From positions 1 through 35,412 of the forward strand of contig SUUM01000008.1 in NCBI GenBank assembly GCA_015062525.1: a stretch of 35,412 nt of DNA. The letters are read 5' to 3'. Each line of letters opens with the position of its first letter. The stretch's first letter is position 1. Shown here one piece after another: positions 1 through 7,928 of the stretch. The stretch is from Alphaproteobacteria bacterium (lineage in GTDB: Bacteria; Pseudomonadota; Alphaproteobacteria; Rs-D84). The notes below the pieces were generated by a model. That model worked only from the letters and a program-made list of their open reading frames with translations, was not told the origin of the DNA and did not search any database. The position numbers and the translations under genes were made by a program.

Positions 1-1
1 G

Positions 2-457
2 AATTTTGAAGAAAGCCCAGAAATAAACAATCTGTCAGTTTTTGTCAGAAATGGCAACAAGCAACACTTGCAATGGGGTAAAAACACAACTATTACGGGT
101 GGATATATAGAACTATGTGAAAGTGGCTCCTCTGTAACAATCGGACAAGAATGTATGATTGGCTGGCACATCAGTATTGTCGCAACAGATTTTCATAGCG
201 TATTAGACAGAAAGACAGGTCAAATACTAAATGGACCCGGCAACGTTGTTATTGGCGATAATTGTTGGCTGGGACATGGAGTTAGATTACTGAAAAATGC
301 AAAATTGCCAAACAATACCATTGTCGGTGCCGAAACAATCGTAACCAAGGCCTTTACAGAAGAATGGACTGCACTTGGCGGCAATCCCGCAAAAATCATC
401 AAACGCGACGTTACATGGAATCGCAGCATACCAACAGAATATAAAAAATCCTCATAA
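2..457 (+). CDS. Hexapeptide-repeat O-acetyltransferase, 5' end outside window
   Basis: This is the C-terminal part of a left-handed beta-helix acetyltransferase. The reading frame is open to the window edge, so the true start lies upstream and an internal TTG at 68 is not the start. Imperfect hexapeptide turns run through the sequence (VTIGQE, VVIGDN, WLGHGV), followed by the family's typical ending NTIVGAETIVTK and then GNPAK. Enzymes of this type transfer acetyl from acetyl-CoA to a sugar or similar hydroxyl, often in surface polysaccharide synthesis. The His in FHSV (about residue 65 of the visible part) sits where the catalytic His lies in this fold. The acceptor cannot be told. It reads towards the integrase, with only about 40 bases between their 3' ends. 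Confidence 0.8.
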   Translation, partial: NFEESPEINNLSVFVRNGNKQHLQWGKNTTITGGYIELCESGSSVTIGQECMIGWHISIVATDFHSVLDRKTGQILNGPGNVVIGDNCWLGHGVRLLKNAKLPNNTIVGAETIVTKAFTEEWTALGGNPAKIIKRDVTWNRSIPTEYKKSS

Positions 458-495
458 TTTCTTTGTTTTTTATGTTTGATAGATTACCCACCAAA

Positions 496-1707
496 TTATC
501 CTGTTATCATACTGGCGACATTGTTGGCGGTGCGACGTGCGGCATTACTTGATGCGTGTGCGTATATTTCGGTTGTGGTGATTTTTGTGTGTCCCAATAC
601 GTCTTTTAATATTCGTATATCTTCGCCCATGCTGGTTGCCAGTGTTGCAAAGGAATGACGCAAATCGTGTATTCGCATACGCGGTAATCCCGCACGATCC
701 AATGCCCACCAGAACGCTTTACGCAAATCTGTCAATGGACGCGTATGGTCGATTGGTGAATGAAATACATAGCGTTTGCTTTTACAAATTCTCAATGCAT
801 GTTTTATAACTTCTATTGCCGGATCGCCTAGCGGTACATTAAATGCATCTGTTTTGCGTTTATTTAAACGTAGATACCCGTTTTCTAGGTCTAATTCGTC
901 CAGTTCCAGGCTTGTTATTTCGCTGCTGCGACAGCCTGTTAGTGCAAGTGTTTTAATAGCTAGGATGGTTTGTGGTGCATATTTCCCAGCGCAAAATGCC
1001 TCGTCCAGTGCAGTAAATAAACGTTTATAACCATCAATATCTAGAATCGTATGGTTCATCTTTGGGGGTTTTGCCTTTTGAACCAAATGGCACGGATTCG
1101 AATTTATTGTGCGATAATTGTATTTTTCACACCAATTTAGAAAGGTCGATAATAACCGCATAACATGCAATCCAACAGCAACGGTTTTTGTGTTTTTGAT
1201 TTTGTCGTACATGTCTTGGATTGTGCACAGATCAATATCCGCAATGTATTTATCGCCAAGATATGGGATTATATACAGGCGCATCAATGTTTCGTTTGAG
1301 CGATAGGTGTTTTCCCGATTATTTTCGCGACAATGTTTTTCCATAAATATTGGGGTTAGTTCACGGACTTGTTTGCGTCGTGCTGCGGCCATTTCGTTTT
1401 GCTTTATGCGTATGCGCTGTTCTGATTGCGGGTCCAGACCGTTGGCGATATCTTGCTTGGTTTGTATCGCACGTGCACGAATCTCATTTAAGCTAAATTC
1501 CGCCAATGTGCCCAATCTCATATGCTTTTGTTGATATGAACCGCGAACGCGATATCCCAAATAGAACACTTTGCGTCCAGATGCGGCCGAATACCGGCAT
1601 TGTAGCCCCGGCAGTGCCGCATCTGTTATTTGCAAATCAATGTCGGATTTCAGTTTGTTCAGAAATCCTGTTGTTAAAACCAACTTTTGACATTTAAGTG
1701 CTCGCAT
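496..1707 (-). CDS. int: Tyrosine recombinase, P4/phage-type integrase
   Basis: A site-specific recombinase expected to integrate and excise the surrounding element. The N-terminal ~100 residues resemble the DUF4102-type arm-binding domain (YSAASGRKVFYLGYRVRG, then LGTLAEFSLNEIRARA). A core-binding SAM-like segment follows, then the catalytic domain. The catalytic set is visible: Arg in TGCRSSEI, the HDLRHSF box, LGHTKITTTEIYAHAS with the second His and the nucleophile Tyr. It appears complete and active. The start at 1707 is chosen because AAGGA lies six bases upstream; the longer frame to 1752 has no such site. It is the most downstream gene of the minus-strand satellite-like block, and its 3' end faces the acetyltransferase. 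Confidence 0.9.
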   Translation of the reverse strand: MRALKCQKLVLTTGFLNKLKSDIDLQITDAALPGLQCRYSAASGRKVFYLGYRVRGSYQQKHMRLGTLAEFSLNEIRARAIQTKQDIANGLDPQSEQRIRIKQNEMAAARRKQVRELTPIFMEKHCRENNRENTYRSNETLMRLYIIPYLGDKYIADIDLCTIQDMYDKIKNTKTVAVGLHVMRLLSTFLNWCEKYNYRTINSNPCHLVQKAKPPKMNHTILDIDGYKRLFTALDEAFCAGKYAPQTILAIKTLALTGCRSSEITSLELDELDLENGYLRLNKRKTDAFNVPLGDPAIEVIKHALRICKSKRYVFHSPIDHTRPLTDLRKAFWWALDRAGLPRMRIHDLRHSFATLATSMGEDIRILKDVLGHTKITTTEIYAHASSNAARRTANNVASMITG

Positions 1708-1770
1708 ATGTTGTCCTTTGTTACACACAACATTGATAATAAAAGCGCACAAGTCCAGTGAATAAGACTA

Positions 1771-2001
1771 TCAAGGCTCTTGTGTTTTTTGCTGGCTTTT
1801 GCGGATTTCTTGTATGAAATATTGCTCGCCCATGTCCCAAAATTCTGTCATTGCGCGACTTAAAATTGCGTGTATTTCATCTTTGGGTTTTCCTATTATT
1901 TCCACCGCGATGTTTTCGGATAATGTGTCGGATTTTTCTATTAAAAATGCAACTGTTTTATCCCATGCAGTTTTGATTTCAGTTTTTGTGTTTTGTGTCA
2001 T
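1771..2001 (-). CDS. Small hypothetical protein of the integrated element
   Basis: A 76-residue acidic, mostly helical protein (TKTEIKTAWDKTVAFLIEKS near the start). I do not recognise it. The ATG at 2001 is preferred because AAGGAG lies seven bases upstream, and because it overlaps the stop codon of the terminase-like gene as ATGA, which suggests translational coupling. No motif, membrane segment or signal peptide is visible. Its position between the small terminase subunit and the integrase suggests a job in the same element, but nothing more specific can be supported. Confidence 0.6.
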   Translation of the reverse strand: MTQNTKTEIKTAWDKTVAFLIEKSDTLSENIAVEIIGKPKDEIHAILSRAMTEFWDMGEQYFIQEIRKSQQKTQEP

Positions 2002-2477
2002 TTTTGTTCTCCTTTGTTTCCTTGTAATATGTTGCATAAATTTCTTAACGCCTCTGTAATTTCTTGGGTCAAGATATACTCAATGTCGGAAATGTTTGTT
2101 TGTCCGATAAGTCGCGGTGCAACACGTCGCGGAATCATCAGTAATTGATCCTTTGAAAATCGGGCTGCCGCAAAAGCCTCAGATTGTGCTTGTGCTAATG
2201 GTATTAGCTTTCCTGCACGTTCTTCGTATTCCAGTTTTTTCAGCATTGCATCGTATGTCGACTTCATTGCTTTGCTTCTTTGATAAGAATTTGAAGAACT
2301 GTCATTTGTGCGCGGGGTGTTATAGGCTGGGTTAGTGTTCTCTGCCCATTCTTTATCCGCCTTTTCGGGGTCTATTTTCCCGTCTATTAGTGTTATTCGT
2401 CCTGTTTCAATGGCTTTTTGGACTGCGGATACCGCAACACCGCGATGTGCGGCATATTCTCTTCTAGATAATAACAT
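1998..2477 (-). CDS. Phage terminase small subunit, Nu1-like
   Basis: A 159-residue protein resembling Nu1-type small terminase subunits, which bind the packaging site and recruit the large terminase. The N-terminus reads as a winged-helix DNA-binding domain (LLSRREYAAHRGVAVSAVQKAIETGRI, residues 2-28). A short DGKIDPEKADKEWAENT block follows, as often seen in these proteins, then a helical region with AQAQSEAFAAAR and MIPRRVAPRLIGQT. The start has AAAGGGG five bases upstream. No large terminase, portal or capsid gene is present in the window. A lone small terminase beside an integrase is typical of phage satellites that redirect packaging by a helper phage; that role is inference here. Confidence 0.7.
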   Translation of the reverse strand: MLLSRREYAAHRGVAVSAVQKAIETGRITLIDGKIDPEKADKEWAENTNPAYNTPRTNDSSSNSYQRSKAMKSTYDAMLKKLEYEERAGKLIPLAQAQSEAFAAARFSKDQLLMIPRRVAPRLIGQTNISDIEYILTQEITEALRNLCNILQGNKGEQK

Positions 2478-2590
2478 CGTTACCCCTTTTAGTGTTCGCC
2501 GTTCACCGTTTTTTTATTTCTGTCGCTGGGCAAGTGTCGGGGTCGCCGTTACCCTCAATGCGAAAAGTCGTCACAGAACCTATTATATTT

Positions 2591-3172
2591 TTATGTAAAA
2601 TTTCCTTCATTCCTTATCCATCCTATGATTTGTGCCATTGTTTTATCTTGCCCCATACATTTGCGTTTCAATGAGGCTTCCCCATGTTCAATTTGTTTCG
2701 GTGTAAATTCATCGAATATTGGGAACAAGTTTGGGGCTCTTTTAATGATTTTGGCTAACGAAAATTCGTTGTCTATGTGATATTTTGGCTCTCGTGATGG
2801 GTTAAAAGAAGTTGCTAATTTTTGAAGCAAATCATTCGTATGAGTATGCATTTCCTTGCTTTGTTTTATTGTGTTTGTACTGTACTTGCTATTTGCTATT
2901 GCATCTGATTTCTGTTTGATATCTGATAATGTCTGTTTGATGTCTGATGAATTCTGTTCGCCCCAACGTGCCAATCTGTTCGTGGCCAGTCGTTCACATT
3001 TGGCTTTGTATTTAATATCGTCTTCATCTAGTTCGGCTTTTATAAATGGCCACACAGCGCTTGAACATTCCATGTCGGGGTATTTCAAAATCGCCATAAA
3101 TATGTCGCCGCGTTCTTCGCGTGATATATTTTCCAATAAAAGTGCCCATTTTGGATTGGCCAGCCGTTTCAT
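2591..3172 (-). CDS. DUF6291-like phage protein, possible replication role
   Basis: A 193-residue protein whose first ~65 residues (NPKWALLLENISREERGDIF through WPFIKAELDEDDIKYKAKCE) resemble DUF6291, found in phages and integrated elements. The middle is polar and Lys/Ser-rich with two similar SDIKQ stretches. The C-terminus is a separate helical part (FTPKQIEHGEASLKRKCMGQ). Domains of this kind often sit next to phage replication genes, so a replication-initiation role is possible but unproved. The ATG at 3172 is preferred over the one at 3178 because AGGA is seven bases upstream of it. It follows the AlpA-like gene closely on the same strand, so the two are probably co-transcribed. Confidence 0.55.
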   Translation of the reverse strand: MKRLANPKWALLLENISREERGDIFMAILKYPDMECSSAVWPFIKAELDEDDIKYKAKCERLATNRLARWGEQNSSDIKQTLSDIKQKSDAIANSKYSTNTIKQSKEMHTHTNDLLQKLATSFNPSREPKYHIDNEFSLAKIIKRAPNLFPIFDEFTPKQIEHGEASLKRKCMGQDKTMAQIIGWIRNEGNFT

Positions 3173-3181
3173 AACCATTTC

Positions 3182-3391
3182 CTATTGCTTGTCGCTTGTA
3201 CGCTGGAATATGTTGTTTTGTTCAAATTCAGCTATATCTTGTTTCCGATATACAATGCGACCAACACGTTTTAGAAATTTTGGTCCAACACCGGTGCTGC
3301 GCCATTTTTGTAAAGTATTGCGTTTCAATCCCCACATTTCAGCCAGTGCACGTTCCGTCATATATTCGTCCTTGGATAATATTGTTGTCAT
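3182..3391 (-). CDS. AlpA/excisionase-like DNA-binding protein
   Basis: A 69-residue helix-turn-helix protein of the MerR-like excisionase fold. The segment MTERALAEMWGLKRNTLQKW is the recognition helix pair; GVGPKFLKRVGRIVYRKQDI is the following beta-wing with the usual xVxYRxxDI ending. Small proteins of this type act as AlpA-like activators or excision factors in satellites such as P4 and PICIs. A good ribosome site (AAAGGAC) lies upstream of the ATG. It heads the small cluster leading down to the integrase, which fits a regulatory role for integration or excision. The operator is not identifiable by eye. Confidence 0.75.
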   Translation of the reverse strand: MTTILSKDEYMTERALAEMWGLKRNTLQKWRSTGVGPKFLKRVGRIVYRKQDIAEFEQNNIFQRTSDKQ

Positions 3392-3443
3392 GGTTTGTCC
3401 TTTTGTTTCGGGTTTTGATGGGTCTATGTAAAGATATATGCAT

Positions 3444-3473
3444 AAAAAATAACCGTGCGCAATGCACGTTTTT
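3444..3473. terminator. Possible bidirectional hairpin terminator
   Basis: CGTGC and GCACG (3454-3458 and 3464-3468) form a five-base-pair stem with a five-base loop. There is a T run on the plus side and an A run on the other, so on the minus strand it would end transcription from the DUF6362-like gene at 3553. The stem is short, so this is tentative. The rest of 3392-3552 contains repeated GTTAGTTT words and A/T-rich sequence, presumably the promoter region of the AlpA-like gene. Confidence 0.35.
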
Positions 3474-3552
3474 GCGACAAAAAGGAAATTAAGTTAGTTT
3501 AGGTTACTTTACGGTATAAAAAGGTACGATATAAGTATACAGGTTAGTTTGT

Positions 3553-4023
3553 TTAGTGGTTTAATTTCCAAACCAGCGCATCGATTGCGTTGGTGTAACG
3601 ACGACTGGCCGTCTGACGTAACAGCCCAGTCTTTTTGCTGAGTTTATTCATTGATAAACCTATTGAGTGCAGAATCAATAATTTTCGATCCGTTACACTG
3701 TCTACAGAATCTAACCAGTGCACCAAAACATTATAAAAATTATCGTGTGTATTATCAAATGGGGCTATATTTGGGGGCAATTTAACGTCTGCAATAACAG
3801 ATTCAAACCATTCATATCGAACAGAACATTCCGCTGGCCATGATGCCAACATATCTTGCCGTGTCTTGTCGTTTTTATTCATTTGAATAGCAAGGATGAC
3901 CGCAGAGTAGATTTGTGCCTCGACGCGTGCTCGTGTCCACTTTGTCTCATCGTCCAATTCTTCAAAAAAACGGTTAAGAATAACACGTCGATTATTATTT
4001 TTCATACAGAAATCATACCCCAT
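3553..4023 (-). CDS. DUF6362-like protein with C-terminal helix-turn-helix
   Basis: A 156-residue protein. The layout matches what I know of DUF6362 proteins from alphaproteobacterial phages and gene-transfer-like elements: an N-terminal helical part (WTRARVEAQIYSAVILAIQM), a conserved WP tryptophan-proline (MLASWPAECSVRYEWF), then a C-terminal HTH of sigma-factor style (LSMNKLSKKTGLLRQTASRR). The final helix would contact DNA. It may be a regulator of the element, but its target is unknown. The start is uncertain; an ATG at residue 7 (4005) is an alternative and neither has a strong ribosome site. It lies upstream of the AlpA-like gene on the same strand. Confidence 0.5.
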   Translation of the reverse strand: MGYDFCMKNNNRRVILNRFFEELDDETKWTRARVEAQIYSAVILAIQMNKNDKTRQDMLASWPAECSVRYEWFESVIADVKLPPNIAPFDNTHDNFYNVLVHWLDSVDSVTDRKLLILHSIGLSMNKLSKKTGLLRQTASRRYTNAIDALVWKLNH

Positions 4024-4098
4024 AATCCATAAAAATCAAGAAAAAGCAATAAAGTAAGAAAATATATTTGGATAATCTTATACAAGTCTATCTATATT

Positions 4099-4368
4099 TT
4101 ATTCCACAAACGTTATCCCAAACCATTTTTGCATGACGGTCAGGCGGGATTGATAGTCGCCTGCAGAGTTGATTTCTGTTTCATATTCGCGTTTTAGTTG
4201 TGCCGATAACCCAAGTTCACGCACCAGGCGATTACACACACCCATAAGATAGAATATATTGCCCGTCGGTCCGTTCAGGTCGATGACCAGGCCTGTTTGA
4301 TATCTCGCCCCCGGCACACCCCGCTGGGCGACGTGTAGTTTCCGTTCCAGCGCATCAATTGTTTCCAT
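4099..4368 (-). CDS. Phage/plasmid-type hypothetical protein
   Basis: An 89-residue protein with a central LVIDLNGPTGNIFYLMGVCN motif and a C-terminal GDYQSRLTVMQKWFGITFVE. Proteins with this IDLNGPxGN(I/A)F signature recur in prophages and plasmids, but I know no assigned function. The gene overlaps the end of the upstream gene by 14 bases, which points to coupled translation. No secretion signal or metal-binding motif is visible. Confidence 0.55.
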   Translation of the reverse strand: METIDALERKLHVAQRGVPGARYQTGLVIDLNGPTGNIFYLMGVCNRLVRELGLSAQLKREYETEINSAGDYQSRLTVMQKWFGITFVE

Positions 4369-4888
4369 GTGCGGCGCCTTTGTTTTTTAGTTCTTGCTGA
4401 ATCTGTGTCCACATCAATTCCAGTTCATCCAGCCCCGTCATGTCTGATTTTAACCACATTTCTGGGGTCTGCCATACGTCGTCCTGGGCACAGGCCAGCG
4501 CACTTTCCACCAATTTGCGGATGCGGCGGTGGCGCATTTCGTTCTTGATTGCGGACCGGTACAGCATGCGCCTGTCCACCGGGATGGGGCGTGGTGTTGT
4601 ACCGGTGTGATACGCCCACCACTTGGCCATTTTTAGTTTGTTCAGCATTGCCACGCGCAGCATCGCCACCCCATAACTCAGGGTGCCGGGACCATCGAAT
4701 ATCTCGTCGGCCAGGTGTCGCCCGGCGCGCCCGTTCAGAAATTCTAGGATTTCATCGGCGGACTTTTCGGGGTGAATTTGCCCCAGGCGTTTAACCGTGA
4801 TGTCCCAGATTGCGTTTCGGTGGTCTGGGCTGCCATAATGTGCCGCCAGCACACCATAGAATCCGTGTTGCTTGTTTATCGTAGTCAT
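4355..4888 (-). CDS. Hypothetical protein of the integrated element
   Basis: A 177-residue protein I do not recognise. Visible elements are HYGSPDHRNAIWDITVKRLG near the N-terminus, GRAGRHLADEIFD at about residues 53-65, and a basic stretch RSAIKNEMRHRRIRKL near residue 112. The ATG at 4888 has AGAGGC upstream. Its local sequence is noticeably more G/C-rich than the genes around it, so it may have a different origin from its neighbours. It is the first gene of the minus-strand block; the intergenic region 4889-5010 separates it from the divergent plus-strand genes and should hold promoters for both directions. Confidence 0.5.
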   Translation of the reverse strand: MTTINKQHGFYGVLAAHYGSPDHRNAIWDITVKRLGQIHPEKSADEILEFLNGRAGRHLADEIFDGPGTLSYGVAMLRVAMLNKLKMAKWWAYHTGTTPRPIPVDRRMLYRSAIKNEMRHRRIRKLVESALACAQDDVWQTPEMWLKSDMTGLDELELMWTQIQQELKNKGAAHGNN

Positions 4889-5010
4889 GTTGTGCCTCTT
4901 GTTTTTTCAACACAACAATGCCAACAAAAAATGAAATAGCTAGTGAAATAAAAAACTGGACTTTTCGCGAACATTAAGGACAAATACGACAACTTTTTAA
5001 GGGGTTGCGT

Positions 5011-5220
5011 ATGAAATACAAGCACTTTGACGAGATTGAACCGAGCCACAACACAAATTTTACCATGCTCTACTTTGCCGCCTGTCGTTCGTTATGCAAA
5101 CTGGAATCGGCGATACGCAGAACAAATGGTGGCAAACTTACCTTTAGGCAGGCATGGCTACTGCGCCGCATCCAGCGCAAATTTGTCCAGATGGTGTCCA
5201 CATATAAAACAGAACATTAG
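5011..5220 (+). CDS. Small basic hypothetical protein
   Basis: A 69-residue protein with a basic C-terminal half (RRTNGGKLTFRQAWLLRRIQ). I do not recognise it. The ATG at 5011 is chosen over the TTG at 5005 because AAGGGG lies six bases upstream of the ATG. It stands alone between the satellite-like block and the restriction-modification operon, divergent from the former. A small DNA- or RNA-binding role would fit the charge, but that is a guess. Confidence 0.45.
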   Translation: MKYKHFDEIEPSHNTNFTMLYFAACRSLCKLESAIRRTNGGKLTFRQAWLLRRIQRKFVQMVSTYKTEH

Positions 5221-5314
5221 GGCTAGTTATTGTTTTTTGCATATTCTGTAAAGTGAAAAATTACTGGATCCAATTTGCTATATTTTCTATTATCAAATCA
5301 AAGGAAAGGAATAC

Positions 5315-6247
5315 GTGATTGCTATACCCGCCAGATTGCCGGATTATGTTGATTGCAAACCTGTCTTGAAATGGGCTGGTGGCAAGGGGCAATTATTGGA
5401 CCAAATCGAACCTAAATTGCCATTAAAACTGAAAATGGGTGGCATCAAACGCTATATTGAACCGTTTGTTGGTGGCGGTGCCGTATTCTTTGACATCTAT
5501 AATAAATACCAAATCCAGGAAGCATATTTGTTCGACATCAATCCTGAGTTGGTAATTCTGTATAATGTTATTAAGTACAATGTTGATGAATTGATTGTTG
5601 AGCTGACTAAATTGCAGACAGAATATCGATTGACCGAAAATCAAAAAGAATACTATTACGCACGTCGTGATGAATATAATGAATTCGACAAAGACATTGA
5701 TGCGAATGTCTATCGTACCGGTTTTGTTCGCCGTGCGGCTTTGACTATATTCTTGAATCGGACTTGCTTTAATGGCCTGTTCCGTGTGAACAGCAAAAAC
5801 AAGTTCAATGTTCCAATGGGCAAATATACAAACCCACGCATATTGGATGAAGAAAACCTGCGTAATGTGTCTGATGCTTTGCAGATTGCAACCATTATTC
5901 AGGGCGACTTTGGCGATACATCAAAGTATGCGACGGATGACACATTTATCTATTACGACCCTCCATACCGCCCAATTCGTGAAACTTCGTCTTTTAATTC
6001 GTATGCGGTTGGCGACTTTGACGACAATGAACAAATCAGACTAAAGAACGTTTTTGATACCTGTCATCAAATGGGGGCTTTGCAGATGTTAAGTAATTCC
6101 GACCCAACAAATTATGTTGATGACCCGTTCTTTGATGACTTGTACCAAGATTATAAGATAAATCGCATTATGGCCAAGCGACTGATAAATTCCAAGGCGG
6201 ACGGTCGTGATGCAATTCGGGAACTTTTGATTACAAATTATGAATAA
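5315..6247 (+). CDS. dpnM: DpnM-type adenine methyltransferase (GATC), Dam family
   Basis: N6-adenine DNA methyltransferase of the Dam/DpnM (alpha) class, expected to methylate the A of GATC and protect host DNA from the neighbouring nuclease. The SAM-binding half shows LKWAGGKGQLLDQI (residues 19-32) and the FVGGGAVFFD glycine motif. The catalytic DPPY is near residue 215, after the SAM motif as expected for this class. FLNRTCFNGLFRVN is the conserved central region. Length (310) is normal. The start is GTG, preceded by AAAGGAAAGGA. It overlaps dpnA by eight bases and leads a dpnM-dpnA-dpnB operon. A GATC site (5268-5271) lies in the presumed promoter region, so methylation could feed back on expression, which is inference. 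Confidence 0.92.
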   Translation: MIAIPARLPDYVDCKPVLKWAGGKGQLLDQIEPKLPLKLKMGGIKRYIEPFVGGGAVFFDIYNKYQIQEAYLFDINPELVILYNVIKYNVDELIVELTKLQTEYRLTENQKEYYYARRDEYNEFDKDIDANVYRTGFVRRAALTIFLNRTCFNGLFRVNSKNKFNVPMGKYTNPRILDEENLRNVSDALQIATIIQGDFGDTSKYATDDTFIYYDPPYRPIRETSSFNSYAVGDFDDNEQIRLKNVFDTCHQMGALQMLSNSDPTNYVDDPFFDDLYQDYKINRIMAKRLINSKADGRDAIRELLITNYE

Positions 6248-7019
6248 GAAACAGTATAGACTTTATTGTGAAGATTGCCTGAAAAAGTTAGCCGAAATCC
6301 CCGAAAACACTTTTGACATGATTTTTGCGGACCCTCCATACATGCTGTCCAATGGTGGTATCACCTGCCAGAACGGTTGTGTTGTTTCTGTGAACAAAGG
6401 CGATTGGGATAAATCGCATGGCCTTAGTGAAGATTTCGAGTTTCATAAAAAGTGGCTATGTGCCTGTCATCGTGTATTAAAACCAAATGGCACCCTGTGG
6501 GTCAGTGGTACATATCACAGCATTTATTCATGCGGCTATGCGATGCAGTTGCTGGGTTTTCATATCTTGAACGACATTACTTGGTTTAAGCCAAATGCCA
6601 GCCCGAATATGTCTTGTCGCTATTTTACGGCCAGCCATGAAACATTGCTGTGGGCCAGAAAAAACAAGAAATCTAAGCACACTTTCAACTATGAAGCGAT
6701 GAAGAACGGCGATTTCCCAAAAGACTTTATTAAAAAGCCGGGCTGTCAGATGCGTAGTGTTTGGGCAATTGGCACACCAACCAAATCCGAAAAAATACAT
6801 GGGAAACACCCGACACAGAAACCATTAGAATTATTGGAACGCATAGTCTTGGCATCAACCAATCCTGGAGATTTGATTCTGGACCCGTTTATGGGCAGTG
6901 GCACAACTGGTGTCGCCGCACTGAAACATGGCCGCCGCTTTGTTGGCATAGACATGGAATCACAATTTGTTGAATTGGCTGAAAAAAGATTATATGATGC
7001 ATCTGAAAAGAAGGATTAA
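6240..7019 (+). CDS. dpnA: DpnA-type adenine methyltransferase (second GATC enzyme)
   Basis: Second N6-adenine methyltransferase of a DpnII-type system. Motifs are in beta-class order: FADPPYML near residues 29-36 comes first, and the SAM-binding ILDPFMGSGTTGVAAL lies near residue 211, followed by GRRFVGIDME. HPTQKPLELLERIV just before the SAM motif is the usual group signature. In the pneumococcal system the equivalent enzyme also methylates single-stranded GATC and helps transformation; whether that holds here is unknown. The gene starts inside the end of dpnM and ends three bases before dpnB. Length (259) matches the family. Confidence 0.92.
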   Translation: MNKKQYRLYCEDCLKKLAEIPENTFDMIFADPPYMLSNGGITCQNGCVVSVNKGDWDKSHGLSEDFEFHKKWLCACHRVLKPNGTLWVSGTYHSIYSCGYAMQLLGFHILNDITWFKPNASPNMSCRYFTASHETLLWARKNKKSKHTFNYEAMKNGDFPKDFIKKPGCQMRSVWAIGTPTKSEKIHGKHPTQKPLELLERIVLASTNPGDLILDPFMGSGTTGVAALKHGRRFVGIDMESQFVELAEKRLYDASEKKD

Positions 7020-7022
7020 AAA

Positions 7023-7919
7023 ATGAAATACAGTCAGATATTTAATAAGCTGTTGGGTTGCAAAAACGATGATGAAGTTTTTGACTACTTGGTCGGCAAC
7101 CTGAAAGAAACCATCAAGTCGTGGGATTATTTTGTAAACTGGCAAAAAGTTCTGAAGAATTATAAAAGCGTAAAGGTTTCTTTGAATCTGTTAAATACCC
7201 TGATTGGTGAAGCAGATATTGAGAAAGCTGCACGTGAATTGCTGGCGCAGTATCCAGACGTGATTAAAATTGTTCCGGCATTGCTGGCCTGTCGTGACAA
7301 GAACATTTGCCTGCTGACAGATATGCGCAAATTTGATTTGACTCGTTTTGATTTCAGCAAACCGATGTCACCTGCGGACGGTGCAATGTTTATGAAAGAA
7401 AGCGGTTTCTTGGACCTGTTGTCCGACCGCACAATCAAATCTATCCCTGATTACTTTATTGGGGTTGAGGTTGGTCTTGATTCCAACGGTCGTAAAAATC
7501 GCAGTGGTACATCAATGGAAAACTTGGCAGAATTCTTTATCAAAGACATTTGCCAGCGCAATGGATACGAATACATCGCCCAGGCCACCGCTGACAAGAT
7601 TTATAAACAATGGGGCAAAAAGATTACGGTTAACAAATCGTCCAAACGCATCGATTTTGCAATCAATACACCGCATAAACTGTATTTGATTGAAACGAAC
7701 TTCTATGGTGGTGGCGGTTCTAAATTGAAATCGACTGCCGGCGAATATGCAGATATTTATCATCAATGGACCAATGACGGCCACCAGTTCATTTGGATTA
7801 CAGACGGTTACGGTTGGCAGAAAACTCAACGTCCATTACGTGATACATTCGACACAACAGACTACATCCTGAACATCGACATGGTGCAAAAAGGTGTGTT
7901 GGAATACTTACTACAATAA
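7023..7919 (+). CDS. dpnB: DpnII-type restriction endonuclease (GATC)
   Basis: Type II endonuclease expected to cut unmethylated GATC. The 298-residue protein matches DpnII in size and layout. The N-terminus begins with YSQIFNKLLGCKNDDEVFDY. The C-terminal nuclease core has RNGYEYIAQATADKI, then KRIDFAIN (Asp near residue 212) and YLIETNFYGGGGSKLKSTA, the family's characteristic acidic, glycine-rich active-site block. It follows dpnA by three bases and completes the usual methyltransferase-methyltransferase-nuclease order. No frameshift or truncation is seen, so the system appears intact. A nine-base gap separates it from the STAND ATPase gene, which may be co-transcribed. Confidence 0.9.
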   Translation: MKYSQIFNKLLGCKNDDEVFDYLVGNLKETIKSWDYFVNWQKVLKNYKSVKVSLNLLNTLIGEADIEKAARELLAQYPDVIKIVPALLACRDKNICLLTDMRKFDLTRFDFSKPMSPADGAMFMKESGFLDLLSDRTIKSIPDYFIGVEVGLDSNGRKNRSGTSMENLAEFFIKDICQRNGYEYIAQATADKIYKQWGKKITVNKSSKRIDFAINTPHKLYLIETNFYGGGGSKLKSTAGEYADIYHQWTNDGHQFIWITDGYGWQKTQRPLRDTFDTTDYILNIDMVQKGVLEYLLQ

Positions 7920-7928
7920 AGAGATAAA

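Noticed and set aside
496-5220. A complete prophage
   Set aside because: No large terminase, portal, capsid, tail or lysis gene is visible; only satellite-type functions are present.
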